Positions 39,376 to 48,627 of a stretch of DNA of 64,000 nucleotides are shown one piece after another. Positions within the stretch are counted from its first letter, which is position 1; each line of letters begins with the position of its first letter. Under the pieces are notes generated by a model. That model was not told the origin of the DNA and ran no database searches. It worked only from the letters and a program-made list of their open reading frames with translations. Source of the DNA: Ghiorsea sp. (GTDB taxonomy: Bacteria; Pseudomonadota; Zetaproteobacteria; Mariprofundales; Mariprofundaceae); assembly GCA_030949605.1 (NCBI GenBank), contig JAUZSH010000006.1:1-64000 (forward strand), given 5' to 3'. The position numbers and the translations under genes were made by a program.

Positions 39376-40182
39376 TTATCGCTTGGGTAAATACTGCATG
39401 GGGTCAATGGCAACTTCACCTCGTCTTAATTCAAAATGAACATGGGGTCCTGTGACTCGACCCGTTTCACCCACAGTCGCTATTTTCTGCCCTTGCTTCA
39501 CCTTATCACCGTATGATACCAAGTTACGGTTATTGTGTGCATAGGCTGTAAACATTTCTGAATTGTGACGAATAATAATGAGGTTACCATAACCTGTGAG
39601 CTTATTATCTGCATAAACAACTTCACCTGATGCCGCCGCTACAACACGCACACCCACTTTGGCAGAAATATCAAGCCCATCATGCATTCTTCCATGCCGA
39701 GAGCCAAATTGACTACTCAACCGACCCTGCACTGGCCAAATGAGTTTAAAGTCGCGTGTGTTGGGTGCCGCAACTGTTGGCGGTTTGGTGGGTTTGGTGG
39801 GTTTGGTGGGTTTGGTGGGTTTGGTGGGTTTGGTGGGTTTGGTGGGTTTGGTGGGTTTGGTGGGTTTGGTGGGTTTGGTGGCGGATTGGCGACCACGAAT
39901 ACTAAGCCTCTGCCCAACATAAATTGTATATGGTTTTCTTAAGCCATTACGCTTGGCAAGGTATCGATAATCTACGCCATAAGTTCGAGCAATCAAAGAA
40001 AGCGTCTCACCTTTTTGAACAGTGTGCATTCTAGAACTTTTATTGATACCTGGTATTTTTTGGATATAAACATGAATACCACGGGGGTAGTAATCATACC
40101 GCTGACAAGAGATAAGGCTCAATACAAGCAGGGTCAATAAGCATAATTGTATCCCTGTCCTGTAAAAAAAACCTCGTGTCAT
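39376..40182 (-). CDS. nlpD: LysM/M23-family peptidoglycan peptidase, NlpD-like lipoprotein
   Basis: 268-residue envelope protein. The lipobox LISC gives C26, then a LysM domain (HTVQKGETLSLIARTYGV, about 53-96), an eleven-unit Thr-Lys-Pro repeat linker (about 101-134) and an M23 domain (about 150-265) with HDGLDI and HVHFE. The M23 metal-site residues largely remain, unlike degenerate NlpD, so it could be an active endopeptidase or an amidase activator. Neighbourhood with pcm is typical of nlpD. Confidence 0.85.
   Translation of the reverse strand: MTRGFFYRTGIQLCLLTLLVLSLISCQRYDYYPRGIHVYIQKIPGINKSSRMHTVQKGETLSLIARTYGVDYRYLAKRNGLRKPYTIYVGQRLSIRGRQSATKPTKPTKPTKPTKPTKPTKPTKPTKPTKPTKPPTVAAPNTRDFKLIWPVQGRLSSQFGSRHGRMHDGLDISAKVGVRVVAAASGEVVYADNKLTGYGNLIIIRHNSEMFTAYAHNNRNLVSYGDKVKQGQKIATVGETGRVTGPHVHFELRRGEVAIDPMQYLPKR
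39784..39882. repeat. 9-bp tandem repeat encoding Thr-Lys-Pro
   Basis: On the plus strand TTTGGTGGG is repeated ten times perfectly from 39784, plus one variant unit ending GGC. It encodes the TKP linker of the M23 protein on the minus strand. The 9-bp period preserves the frame, so copy number can vary without breaking the gene. Confidence 0.92.
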
Positions 40183-40781
40183 AACAAGCTAATCGTGATA
40201 AACCCTGCAATCACCAACAAGGTGGCACCGATTGTTATCCATTCGAAATGTTTTTCAACAAAGTTTCTAACCCTAGCCCCACCCCATTGCATTAGCGCAC
40301 CCACCAAGAAAAATCTTGCGCCACGTGAAACAACTGATGCCAGCATAAACAACATGAAATCAAGTCCAAATGCACCTGCGGCAATGGTAATAACTTTAAA
40401 GGGAACGGGAGAGAAACCAGCGATTAACACAATCGCAACACCATAAGCAATGAACCAATCTTCAGCTTTCAGATATTGCGTACCCAAGCCATAAAAATCA
40501 ATAATGGGCTGACCAATACTGGCAAAAAGAAAGAAACCAATCGCATACCCCACTGCGGCTCCAACCGTTGAACCTGCTGTAGTGATCGCTGCCAATCGCA
40601 TACCCCACTGCGGTTTACCCAATGCCAAGGCAATCAACAAAATATCAGGAGGAATAGGAAATATGCTGGATTCAATCAAAGCAATAAAAAAAAGTGCGTA
40701 TCGTGCTGAAGGGTGATCAGACCAAGATAATGTCCAGTGATACAGTCTGCGTAACCACGATTCTTTTTTAACAGTACTCAC
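40179..40781 (-). CDS. YqaA-family (VTT/DedA-like) membrane protein
   Basis: 200 residues with about five hydrophobic stretches. The VTT/DedA-type pattern includes ESSIFPIPPDILLIALALG near residue 37 and the FSPVPFKVITIAAG block near 123, as in YqaA. Related proteins are proposed lipid scramblases or transporters. It overlaps the M23 gene start by 4 bp and abuts pcm, so the three are probably one operon. Confidence 0.85.
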   Translation of the reverse strand: MSTVKKESWLRRLYHWTLSWSDHPSARYALFFIALIESSIFPIPPDILLIALALGKPQWGMRLAAITTAGSTVGAAVGYAIGFFLFASIGQPIIDFYGLGTQYLKAEDWFIAYGVAIVLIAGFSPVPFKVITIAAGAFGLDFMLFMLASVVSRGARFFLVGALMQWGGARVRNFVEKHFEWITIGATLLVIAGFITISLL

Positions 40782-41417
40782 TTAGCTGACTCCAGATAAA
40801 AGGGGAACAAAAGTACAATCATCAAAATATTCTTCGATGACAGTATCTTGACGTTTTTGTCGGCGTACCAAACGGTGAGATTTTCCTTCACCTTCAGGTA
40901 GCAGCAAAAGACCGTCATCTTTCAATTGCTCCAGCCATAAGTCTGAAGCAAAACCACCTGCTGTGACAATAATGGCATCAAATGGTGCATACTCTTCCCA
41001 ACCTTGTAAACCATCTCCGCATTTAAGCATCACATTAGTGTGTCGCCCTTTGCGTAAATTCAATCTTGCCAATGTATGAAGAGATTCAATGCGTTCAATG
41101 CTGTATACACGTTTACATAACATTGATAATACTGCAGTTTGGTAACCGCACCCCGTGCCAATTTCTAAAACTTTCTCATGACCCTTTAAGTTTAAAAGCT
41201 CTGTCATTTTAGCCACAATATAAGGTTGTGAGATGGTTTGACCTTCTCCAATAGGTAAGGATTTATCTTGGTAGGCATGTGTAAGAAAGGCATCTCCTGC
41301 AAAAAGGTGACGATGCACTTGTAACATAGCCTCAACCACACGTGGCGAAGCAATACCCCGGTTAATCAACTGCTCCTGAACCATGCGCTGGCGCGGTCTA
41401 TCATAACTTTGCTGCAA
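40782..41417 (-). CDS. pcm: Protein-L-isoaspartate O-methyltransferase
   Basis: Repairs damaged aspartyl residues using SAM. 211 residues; SAM motif I reads VLEIGTGCGYQTAVL near residue 84, the substrate block GEGQTISQPYIVAKMTELL precedes it, and FDAIIVTAGG lies near residue 149. First gene of the pcm-yqaA-nlpD run. The 164-bp gap to the divergent hisC probably holds promoters for both. Confidence 0.93.
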   Translation of the reverse strand: MQQSYDRPRQRMVQEQLINRGIASPRVVEAMLQVHRHLFAGDAFLTHAYQDKSLPIGEGQTISQPYIVAKMTELLNLKGHEKVLEIGTGCGYQTAVLSMLCKRVYSIERIESLHTLARLNLRKGRHTNVMLKCGDGLQGWEEYAPFDAIIVTAGGFASDLWLEQLKDDGLLLLPEGEGKSHRLVRRQKRQDTVIEEYFDDCTFVPLLSGVS

Positions 41418-41581
41418 GAAGCCCCCCTTCTATAATGGAAAATATCAAGTCTTGCCGCAATTTAACCATACCTAAAACTTATGCAACTTGTTATCCTTAA
41501 TGTTTTACTGGGCTTGAACCTTGATACGCTTCTGTTTATTGTGTCCCAATCACGTTGCATCTACATAAGGAGTTTGTGAAA

Positions 41582-42649
41582 ATGAGTCAATATTGGAGCA
41601 AGCTTGTTCATTCACTAACGCCATATGTACCTGGTGAACAGCCTAAATCAAAGAACATGATTAAACTCAACACCAATGAAAATCCATATCCGCCTTCACC
41701 CAAGTCGCTGCAAGCCATACACGAAGCTGCCAATGAAGGTTTACGTTTATACCCCGATCCCAATAGCGATTTACTCAAGCAAAGTATTGCTCATTATTAT
41801 ACATTGGAAGCCAAGCAGATCTTTGTTGGAAATGGTTCGGATGAAGTGCTGGCACATATATTTCAAGCCTTATTAAAACATGATGCCCCTCTTCTTTTCC
41901 CTGATATTTCATACAGTTTTTACCCTGTGTATTGCGGTTTATATGGCATTGATTACAAAAACATTCCTTTAAACAACAATTTTGAAATTGATATCAATGA
42001 TTACAATCAGGCGAACGGTGGTATTATTTTCCCCAACCCCAATGCCCCCACAGGCATTGGTTTAGCGCTTGAGTCCATTGAAATATTATTGCAACAAAAC
42101 CCATCCAGTGTGGTGGTGATTGACGAGGCATATATCGACTTTGGCGGCGTATCTGCTGTGCCTTTAATCAACACATACCCTAACCTCTTGGTGGTTCAAA
42201 CCCTTTCAAAATCACGTTCACTGGCTGGGCTTAGGGTTGGTTTTGCAATGGGTCATCCTGATTTAATACAAGCCTTGGTACGTGTCAAAGATAGTTTCAA
42301 CTCTTACCCTCTCGGCAAACCTGCAACACAGGGTGCTACGGCAGCTATTAATGATAAAACTTACTTTCTAGATATATGTGCGCGCATCATCGCAACGCGT
42401 GAGAAGCTTACACTACAGCTGGAAGAGCTTGGCTTTGAGGTGTTACCTTCTCAGGCTAATTTTGTCTTCGCTCAACACCCCAAGCATCGTGCCCTAACCT
42501 TGGCACAAGCACTGCGTGATAATCATATCATCGTCCGCCATTTTAAAGCAGCAAGAATTGACAATTATTTACGCATTACCGTAGGAACAGATGCAGAATC
42601 CGAACAGTTTATTCAATCATTAACTGATATTATCTCATCCATGGCATGA
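41582..42649 (+). CDS. hisC: Histidinol-phosphate aminotransferase
   Basis: PLP fold-type I aminotransferase of histidine biosynthesis, 355 residues. It has [13 protein letters not shown] near the N-terminus, the cofactor Asp/Tyr in [10 protein letters not shown] and the PLP lysine in [14 protein letters not shown] near residue 220. The ATG at 41582 follows AAGGAG; an in-frame start at 41555 is less likely. It lies alone rather than in a his operon, so an aromatic-type paralogue is possible. Confidence 0.9.
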   Translation: MSQYWSKLVHSLTPYVPGEQPKSKNMIKLNTNENPYPPSPKSLQAIHEAANEGLRLYPDPNSDLLKQSIAHYYTLEAKQIFVGNGSDEVLAHIFQALLKHDAPLLFPDISYSFYPVYCGLYGIDYKNIPLNNNFEIDINDYNQANGGIIFPNPNAPTGIGLALESIEILLQQNPSSVVVIDEAYIDFGGVSAVPLINTYPNLLVVQTLSKSRSLAGLRVGFAMGHPDLIQALVRVKDSFNSYPLGKPATQGATAAINDKTYFLDICARIIATREKLTLQLEELGFEVLPSQANFVFAQHPKHRALTLAQALRDNHIIVRHFKAARIDNYLRITVGTDAESEQFIQSLTDIISSMA

Positions 42650-42681
42650 TATTTCTTATGCCTTGATAGCATCATTTACCC

Positions 42682-44493
42682 TTATTCTTTACGCCCAAAA
42701 AGCTTATCCAAATCATATAAAGAAAGGCGGACATAAGTGGGTCTACCATGGTTACACTGTGCGATATTGGGTGTTTTCTCCATTTCTCTAAGCAGGCTAA
42801 CCTGCTCTTGATCGCTGAGTGTACGCCCTGCTTTAATAGAACCTTTACATGCCCTATTTCCCAACCATCGCTCTAAAACACGCCCTAACCCTGTATGCCC
42901 TGCTTCGGCTTTCATCCCCAGCAACATACAATATTCAATCAACTCTGCGACCAATTCCACTGGCGGTTCTTGACTCAATATTGCGGGTATACTGTGAATC
43001 CAAACACTTTGATCATCTTTTTTCTTTAAAGATACAGCAAAAGATTCTAAATCATGCTTATGGTCAGCCAACCATGCCATTTGTTCACTGTTTAACATTA
43101 AAAGCTCAGCTGTGAGCAACATTTGTGCAGCCACTTCACCACCTGACAGTTGTGCTTTTAATTTCTCAAATGTGATACGTTCATGGGCTGCATGTTGATC
43201 AACTAAAACAATACCATCACCTGTTTGCGCCAATACATAACACTGATGAATTTGTGCCAAGGGTTGCCCTAAATCCAAATGATCTTCGGTATGGTATGGT
43301 GAATTTTTGGCACCTGAAAAGAGTATCCTTTGTACATCATGAGGTATTGGCTTTGAAGGTTTCGCGCGATAACCTGCTGGTGATTCAGAGACAAATTTAG
43401 GCATAGTACTGTGTGAAACAGGCTGCTTCGTTGAGCCATAAGATGATTGCATCGCATCTAAAGCTTTATTGGTTGTTGTACTGGCAACCGTTTGCCCCAT
43501 TCGGGAAATACCCGCGCGAACACAGCCTACAATGGCTGCAAACACAGTTTGGGGTGATTTGAAACGCACTTCTCGTTTAGCAGGGTGTACATTCACATCC
43601 ACATCTTTGGGATCAATCTCCAATCGAATCACAGCCACAGGATAACGATCGTGAAACATCACATCCCGATAACCTGCTCTTAAAGCTGCAATCAGTTGTT
43701 TATCTCGAATGACACGCCCATTGACCAAAAACATCATGCGTGTGCTATCTCGATGGTGAAATGTTGGCAAACCTAAATAAGCAGAGACTTGAATACCTTC
43801 ATGCTCCAGTTGTTGTGGTAAAAAATTGTCTGCAAAATCTTTGCTCAGAATCGCCAATACCCTTGCTTCTTCACTCTGCGCTGCAAAATCAAAGCGTTGT
43901 CGCCCATCCAGCTCCAAGCGTAAAGCCACACTAGGATGCGCCAATGCCAAGCCCTTAAATACTTCGATAATCGCAGCTTCTTCAGTTTTATCGGTACGCA
44001 TAAATTGTAACCTGGCTGGCGTATTGAGGAACAAATCTAGAATTTCAATTTTGGTGCCTTGACGTAAAGCTGCGGGGCGAACTTCTTGATTGAGCCCACC
44101 ATCTACACGCACCTCGACTGCTTCTTGACAGAGTTTGGTTGCTGTAATTAAGCGAAATCGCGATACCGAGGCAATGGAAGGCAATGCTTCCCCTCTAAAA
44201 CCATGTGAGGCGATATGATGCAAATCTTCAGGTGTTTCTATTTTACTGGTGGCATGACGCTCTAAGGCAAGTTCTGCATCAGAGGGCGACATCCCTACCC
44301 CATCATCTTCAACTTCGATGCGTTTCTTGCCTGCCTTTTCAATACGCACCACAATACGCTTTGCTCCAGCATCCATACTGTTTTCTATCAGCTCTTTAAC
44401 TGCCGATGCGGGGCGCTCTACCACCTCACCAGCAGCGATTTGGTTGGCAACTTGAGGTGATAAAATGTGAATAAAAGATTTTGGCATTGTCAA
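42682..44493 (-). CDS. mutL: DNA mismatch repair protein MutL
   Basis: 603 residues. The GHKL ATPase carries IAAGEVVERPASAVKELIENS, DDGVGM and GFRGEAL. The C-terminal domain holds the DQHA(x)2E(x)4E endonuclease motif (VDQHAAHERITFE, near residue 430), plus ACKGSIKAG and CNHGRPTY blocks. So this MutL is probably the nicking type used by bacteria without MutH, unlike E. coli MutL. It converges with hisC across a 32-bp gap. Confidence 0.94.
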   Translation of the reverse strand: MTMPKSFIHILSPQVANQIAAGEVVERPASAVKELIENSMDAGAKRIVVRIEKAGKKRIEVEDDGVGMSPSDAELALERHATSKIETPEDLHHIASHGFRGEALPSIASVSRFRLITATKLCQEAVEVRVDGGLNQEVRPAALRQGTKIEILDLFLNTPARLQFMRTDKTEEAAIIEVFKGLALAHPSVALRLELDGRQRFDFAAQSEEARVLAILSKDFADNFLPQQLEHEGIQVSAYLGLPTFHHRDSTRMMFLVNGRVIRDKQLIAALRAGYRDVMFHDRYPVAVIRLEIDPKDVDVNVHPAKREVRFKSPQTVFAAIVGCVRAGISRMGQTVASTTTNKALDAMQSSYGSTKQPVSHSTMPKFVSESPAGYRAKPSKPIPHDVQRILFSGAKNSPYHTEDHLDLGQPLAQIHQCYVLAQTGDGIVLVDQHAAHERITFEKLKAQLSGGEVAAQMLLTAELLMLNSEQMAWLADHKHDLESFAVSLKKKDDQSVWIHSIPAILSQEPPVELVAELIEYCMLLGMKAEAGHTGLGRVLERWLGNRACKGSIKAGRTLSDQEQVSLLREMEKTPNIAQCNHGRPTYVRLSLYDLDKLFGRKE

Positions 44494-44564
44494 ACCCTAG
44501 CAAACGCTTTGCTTTAATCCAAAAATAACCTTAAACTTCTTTCTATGATGAATTGGAGGCTGCT

Positions 44565-44906
44565 ATGAGTGATGAAAAAAATATAGAAGCATGTATTAAA
44601 GATAAAGGCGTATGGATGCGCTTATTGTATATGATTCTATTTGCAATTCTCTATTCCATTGCCGAAGTCGTTATTTTTGCTGTGGTTGTGTATCAGTTCT
44701 TAACTGTTCTTTTCACAGGCAATAAAGACGAAAGGATTCTTAAACTGGGGCAATCATTATCACTTTATGTCTGTGAGGTCTTTCAGTTTCTCACCTTCAA
44801 TAGCGAAACCAAGCCTTACCCTATGGGCGAATGGCCAGTGTCCAAATTATCTATTGTTGTAGATGAACCTAAACCCGATATGGAAAAAGAAAACTCTAAA
44901 TCCTAA
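44565..44906 (+). CDS. DUF4389 domain membrane protein
   Basis: 113 residues from the ATG at 44565, which follows GGAGG at 44555-44559. Two hydrophobic segments (about residues 18-48) precede the family block KLGQSLSLYVCEVFQFLTFNSETKPYPMGEWP. The function of DUF4389 proteins is unknown; they are small inner-membrane proteins. A terminator follows, so it is likely a single-gene unit. Confidence 0.85.
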   Translation: MSDEKNIEACIKDKGVWMRLLYMILFAILYSIAEVVIFAVVVYQFLTVLFTGNKDERILKLGQSLSLYVCEVFQFLTFNSETKPYPMGEWPVSKLSIVVDEPKPDMEKENSKS

Positions 44907-44927
44907 AATAACGAATCAATTTGATTT

Positions 44928-44957
44928 TTACCCGTCCCTTAGGGCGGGTTTTTACTT
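44928..44957 (+). terminator. Rho-independent terminator after the DUF4389 gene
   Basis: ACCCGTCC and GGGCGGGT form a stem with one bulge around a short loop, followed by a T-rich run. Confidence 0.75.
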
Positions 44958-45063
44958 TTTATTTGATGTTAGCCGTACGATCGTATTAACCAATACCTTT
45001 GCTAAAATTTTAAATAAGGGGTGTGGAATGTTGGTTAGTTTAAAATAAAAATTTTTATATTAT

Positions 45064-45093
45064 TTGACATAATAAATGAACATGCGACATTAT
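45064..45093 (+). promoter_or_regulatory. Orphan sigma-70-like promoter
   Basis: TTGACA at 45064-45069 is a perfect -35 box, with CATTAT at 45088-45093 after an 18-bp spacer. No gene follows on this strand for more than 1 kb. It may be a leftover of an insertion sequence or may drive an untranslated RNA. Confidence 0.35.
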
Positions 45094-45146
45094 AGTATTC
45101 ATATTATCGTACTTTTTAGGATTTATTGGCGAATTTGTGGGGTAAT

Positions 45147-45567
45147 TAATGTTACGCAGTTGTGTTTAAGTTATGATCTGATGTTACGCACCCAGCATCT
45201 TGAACCTTTGTAATTCCTCAAAAGTTACCCTGACGGCTTTGATGTAAAGTTGTCGTTTTAAGGCGAAGGTATTCATCGTTTTTAACGATGCTTAACATTT
45301 CCAGCTGAGCGGCCGCATACAGGGACATAAAGACGTGATTACTCTGCGTTCTTTTTACTTTGGTTGGCGACTTTGCCAAGACAGTGTTTAATTTTATATT
45401 TTTATCTGATGTTACGCAAAACATCAGAATCCTGTCATTCCCGCGCAGGTGGGAATTCATATAGCGAGAGATAGAAAAAGAAAAGTTATTTATCAGTCAC
45501 TTGTTACATATGTATTCCAGGCAAGAGCATGGGAATGACGAATTTTAGCCCGACTGCGTAACATCAG
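45147..45567. mobile_element. Cluster of insertion-element ends and fragments
   Basis: The terminal motif ATGTTACGCA occurs at 45149-45158; in its full form CTGATGTTACGCA it occurs at 45178-45190 and 45406-45418; its reverse complement TGCGTAACATCAG closes the cluster at 45555-45567. The last ~40 bp match the right end of the element at 32659-32961. I see no matching target duplication, so this is probably nested or decayed. With the flanking bases it makes up the 880-bp stretch without a working gene (44907-45784). Confidence 0.7.
45218..45390 (-). pseudogene. Possible transposase C-terminal remnant
   Basis: On the minus strand the frame reads AKSPTKVKRTQSNHVFMSLY and then AAAQLEMLSI, ending ...RLKTTTLHQSRQGNF. 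The pattern SNHVFxSxxAxxxLExL is reminiscent of the C-terminal end of DDE transposases. It lies between two copies of the CTGATGTTACGCA end motif, so it may be the last trace of the parent transposon of the MITE at 32659. No catalytic core is present. Confidence 0.45.
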
Positions 45568-45784
45568 TTAGTAAAATGCTATGGATGTGGCTTATCGATG
45601 GTGAAGGATAGCCTTAAAAAATACTCCAAGGCTACCCCCTCTTCCACTATACTTTATTTGCAAATCCTAAGGTGCCCAAAAGATATGAAACAAGTTTACG
45701 GAAACATCACAGATATAGATATGCTATGAATGAAACATGCATGGTGCGTCCTTCACATTGTTATAAATATATATTGAATTTTAT

Positions 45785-46285
45785 TCAGAGCTCTAAGTTT
45801 TTACGACGTACTCGCATATTGGTTTTTTGCCATTCCTGTTTATCAAAAAACAATTGTGCCTGGGCATTGCCCCGCCCTGCCAATAATTGCAGCCGACTCA
45901 TGCCTTGAGTCAAAGCAACAGCTTGCACTGCGTTTAAAAGGACTGTTCCTAAACCTTTACCACGCCATTTTTCAGCAACAATTAAATCCTCCACCATACC
46001 TACCGTGCCACCTTCTGCAGTAGAAATGAGAGGTTGCAAGGTACACATGGCAATAATTTCATGACTTGATTCCATCAATAATACCGTAGCCTGCTCACAT
46101 TCCATCAAATAGGCCAACCCTTGCCGTTGCTTTCGAATATTGGGGTTAAAGTCAGGTTCTATATTAAAAAGTTCACTGACCAACACGGTTAACTTACTTA
46201 AATCTTCTGTATTTGCATCTCGAATGCGTATACCATATCTTGCAAGTTTTATGTTCTTATTTTGTATCACGTTCACTTGCACCAC
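45785..46285 (-). CDS. GNAT family N-acetyltransferase
   Basis: 166 residues with the acetyl-CoA signature VEDLIVAEKWRGKGLGTVLLNAV (motif A, RGKGLG) near residue 100. The substrate is unknown. The N-terminal IRIRDANTEDLSKL is the usual GNAT opening. The start could also be an internal one near residue 20. Confidence 0.82.
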   Translation of the reverse strand: MVQVNVIQNKNIKLARYGIRIRDANTEDLSKLTVLVSELFNIEPDFNPNIRKQRQGLAYLMECEQATVLLMESSHEIIAMCTLQPLISTAEGGTVGMVEDLIVAEKWRGKGLGTVLLNAVQAVALTQGMSRLQLLAGRGNAQAQLFFDKQEWQKTNMRVRRKNLEL

Positions 46286-46422
46286 AGACCTTTGAGTTTG
46301 AAATTTAAACCGAGCATAAGTTACTTATATGACATCATGGTGAACATGTATAGCGTGTTTTCCCTCTATTTTTTTGCTAAGATGCGGCTCAATTATATTT
46401 ACGATAAAGGAAAGACCTCCCT

Positions 46423-47997
46423 ATGCCCGAAAGTAAGCAGTCATATTATGTTACCACACCGATTTATTATGTGAATGATGAACCACATTTGGGACATATG
46501 TATACGACAATTGCAGCGGATGTGTTAGCACGCCAGCATCGTTTGGCTGGTGATGATGTTTTCTTTTTAACGGGTGTTGATGAGCATGGGCAAAAAGTGC
46601 AGCAAGCGGCTGAAAAACGAAGCATTGAACCCATCGAATTGGCAAACCAAGTCGTACAACGCTATGAAACATTATGGCCTGAGTTATCCATCAGCAATGA
46701 TGACTTTATCCGCACAAGTTCAGATAGGCATAAAAAAGGTGTTCATGCCATGTGGCAACGCCTCTTGGATAATGGTTCAATTTATAAAGATTTTTATGAG
46801 GACTGGTATTGTGTGCCTTGCGAAACCTACTGGACAGAAACCCAACTCAAAGATGCAACACACCCTGAAAAAGAACACTGCCTTGAGGCTGAAATTTGCC
46901 CCGATTGCAAGCGTAGTGTAGAAAAAATTCAAGAAGAGTCCTATTTTTTCAAGCTTAGTGAATACCAAGATAGGTTGATTGAGTATATCAATAATCATCC
47001 AGACTTTATCGCTCCAACATCACGCAAAAATGAAGTGCTTAGATTTGTCGAAGGTGGATTAAGAGATTTATCTATTTCACGCACCACTTTTTCTTGGGGT
47101 GTGCCCGTAGAGGGTGATGAAGGGCATGTCATTTATGTATGGATTGATGCCTTGAGTAATTATTTATCGGCTTTGGGTTTTCCAGAAGACACTGAAAACA
47201 TGAAGCATTGGCCCGCTGACTTACACTTGATTGGCAAAGATATTTTACGCTTTCATGCTGTATATTGGCCCGCCATGCTGATGGCAGCAGAACTACCCTT
47301 ACCCAAGCGAGTGTTTGCTCATGGCTGGTGGACAGTTGAGGGTGAAAAAATGAGTAAATCTAAGGGTAATGCACTTCGCCCTGCCGATTTATTAGACCAA
47401 TATGAAAGCGATACCTTGCGTTATTTCTTATTGCGTGAAGTCCCTTTTGGTGCCGATGGTGACTTCTCACATGATGCACTCAAAATACGCTACAACAGCG
47501 AACTTGCCAATGATGTAGGTAACTTACTCAACCGATCTTTATCCATGTTACAAAAATATCGTGGTGGTGTGCTTCCAACAGTGACGGATGAACAAAGCAT
47601 TGATCGTGCATTGATTGCAGATATTGAAGCCATGCAACGTGAAGTTGTAGTCCATTTGGATCAGCAAGCTTTTCACCTAGCTTTAGAGCGCATCAACCAA
47701 GTAGTTCGTCATGGCAATCGTTATGTGGCTGAAAATGAGCCTTGGACATTGGCCAAGGAAGGCAATGATAGCCGCCTTGATACTGTGCTGTATCATTTGG
47801 TAGAAGCTTTACGCTTGATTGCGGTGCAACTATCGCCATTCATGCCTATTAAAACACAGCAAATGCTATCTCAAATCACAAATAAAGATGTTAATATTGA
47901 AACTTTACGCTTGCATGATGTTGCAGGCTGGGGGCTGTTAAAGCCTGGGCATCAATGCCAAAAACCAACCCCTGTTTTCCCTCGTATGGACGCATAA
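46423..47997 (+). CDS. metG: Methionyl-tRNA synthetase
   Basis: 524 residues. HIGH reads HLGHMY near residue 22, and KMSKS lies in GEKMSKSKGNALRPADLL near 310. One zinc knuckle is visible (CVPCETYW and CPDCKRSV, residues ~128-165), the single-knuckle type. There is no C-terminal tRNA-binding (Trbp111) domain. The ATG at 46423 follows AAAGGAAAGACC. Confidence 0.95.
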   Translation: MPESKQSYYVTTPIYYVNDEPHLGHMYTTIAADVLARQHRLAGDDVFFLTGVDEHGQKVQQAAEKRSIEPIELANQVVQRYETLWPELSISNDDFIRTSSDRHKKGVHAMWQRLLDNGSIYKDFYEDWYCVPCETYWTETQLKDATHPEKEHCLEAEICPDCKRSVEKIQEESYFFKLSEYQDRLIEYINNHPDFIAPTSRKNEVLRFVEGGLRDLSISRTTFSWGVPVEGDEGHVIYVWIDALSNYLSALGFPEDTENMKHWPADLHLIGKDILRFHAVYWPAMLMAAELPLPKRVFAHGWWTVEGEKMSKSKGNALRPADLLDQYESDTLRYFLLREVPFGADGDFSHDALKIRYNSELANDVGNLLNRSLSMLQKYRGGVLPTVTDEQSIDRALIADIEAMQREVVVHLDQQAFHLALERINQVVRHGNRYVAENEPWTLAKEGNDSRLDTVLYHLVEALRLIAVQLSPFMPIKTQQMLSQITNKDVNIETLRLHDVAGWGLLKPGHQCQKPTPVFPRMDA

Positions 47998-48003
47998 AAA
48001 CAT

Positions 48004-48543
48004 ATGCCTCGCAAGCTGCTTAAAAAATATATGCCCGACCCTCAAACAATAAAACATAACAAATGTTTGAAAGTATTTGGCTCTTTGCTTCATCATGCAG
48101 CTTTATGGCACTTTAACCGCCACACCATTGCCAAAGCATTTGCTATCGGCTTGTTTTGTGCTTGGGTTCCTATTCCATTCCAAATGGTATTGGCTGCAGG
48201 TCTGGCAATTTTATTCAATGGCAACTTGCCCATGTCAGCAGCACTGGTATGGATCACCAACCCCTTCACTATGCCACCGATGTTTTACCTCGCCTACAAA
48301 GTTGGAGCAATGGTAATGGGGCTGGGTGAATCCCCGTTTGAAATGGAATTAACACTGGATTGGTTAATTCATGGTACATTACTCATTTGGAAACCCTTTT
48401 TACTGGGTTGTTTTATCATGGCGATGACAAGTTCATTGCTTGGCTATTTTGGCATACAAATTTTTTGGCGCTGGGCAGTCATGCGCCGCTGGAAGCAACG
48501 AAAAGATGCAAACACACCTACCCACGCATCGCATAAGCATTGA
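48004..48543 (+). CDS. DUF2062 domain membrane protein
   Basis: 179 residues. HTIAKAFAIGLFCAWVPIPFQMVLA near residue 40 and WITNPFTMPPMFYLAYKVGA near 81 match DUF2062, a small inner-membrane family of unknown role. About three membrane segments. It begins 6 bp after metG, so it is likely co-transcribed. Confidence 0.88.
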   Translation: MPRKLLKKYMPDPQTIKHNKCLKVFGSLLHHAALWHFNRHTIAKAFAIGLFCAWVPIPFQMVLAAGLAILFNGNLPMSAALVWITNPFTMPPMFYLAYKVGAMVMGLGESPFEMELTLDWLIHGTLLIWKPFLLGCFIMAMTSSLLGYFGIQIFWRWAVMRRWKQRKDANTPTHASHKH

Positions 48544-48627
48544 TGTTCAACCAAGGCTTATGATAACTCTTACGGTAAGCTTCAATAAAGTCCATATCAT
48601 ATAGCAGCAGCTTATTCAGGAGATCAT

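Noticed and set aside
39682-39942. Plus-strand Gly/Phe-repeat frame
   Set aside because: It is the mirror of the TKP repeat in the real minus-strand peptidase gene.
45672-45908. Small plus-strand frame before the GNAT gene
   Set aside because: It overlaps the GNAT gene in another frame and lacks a ribosome site or family match.
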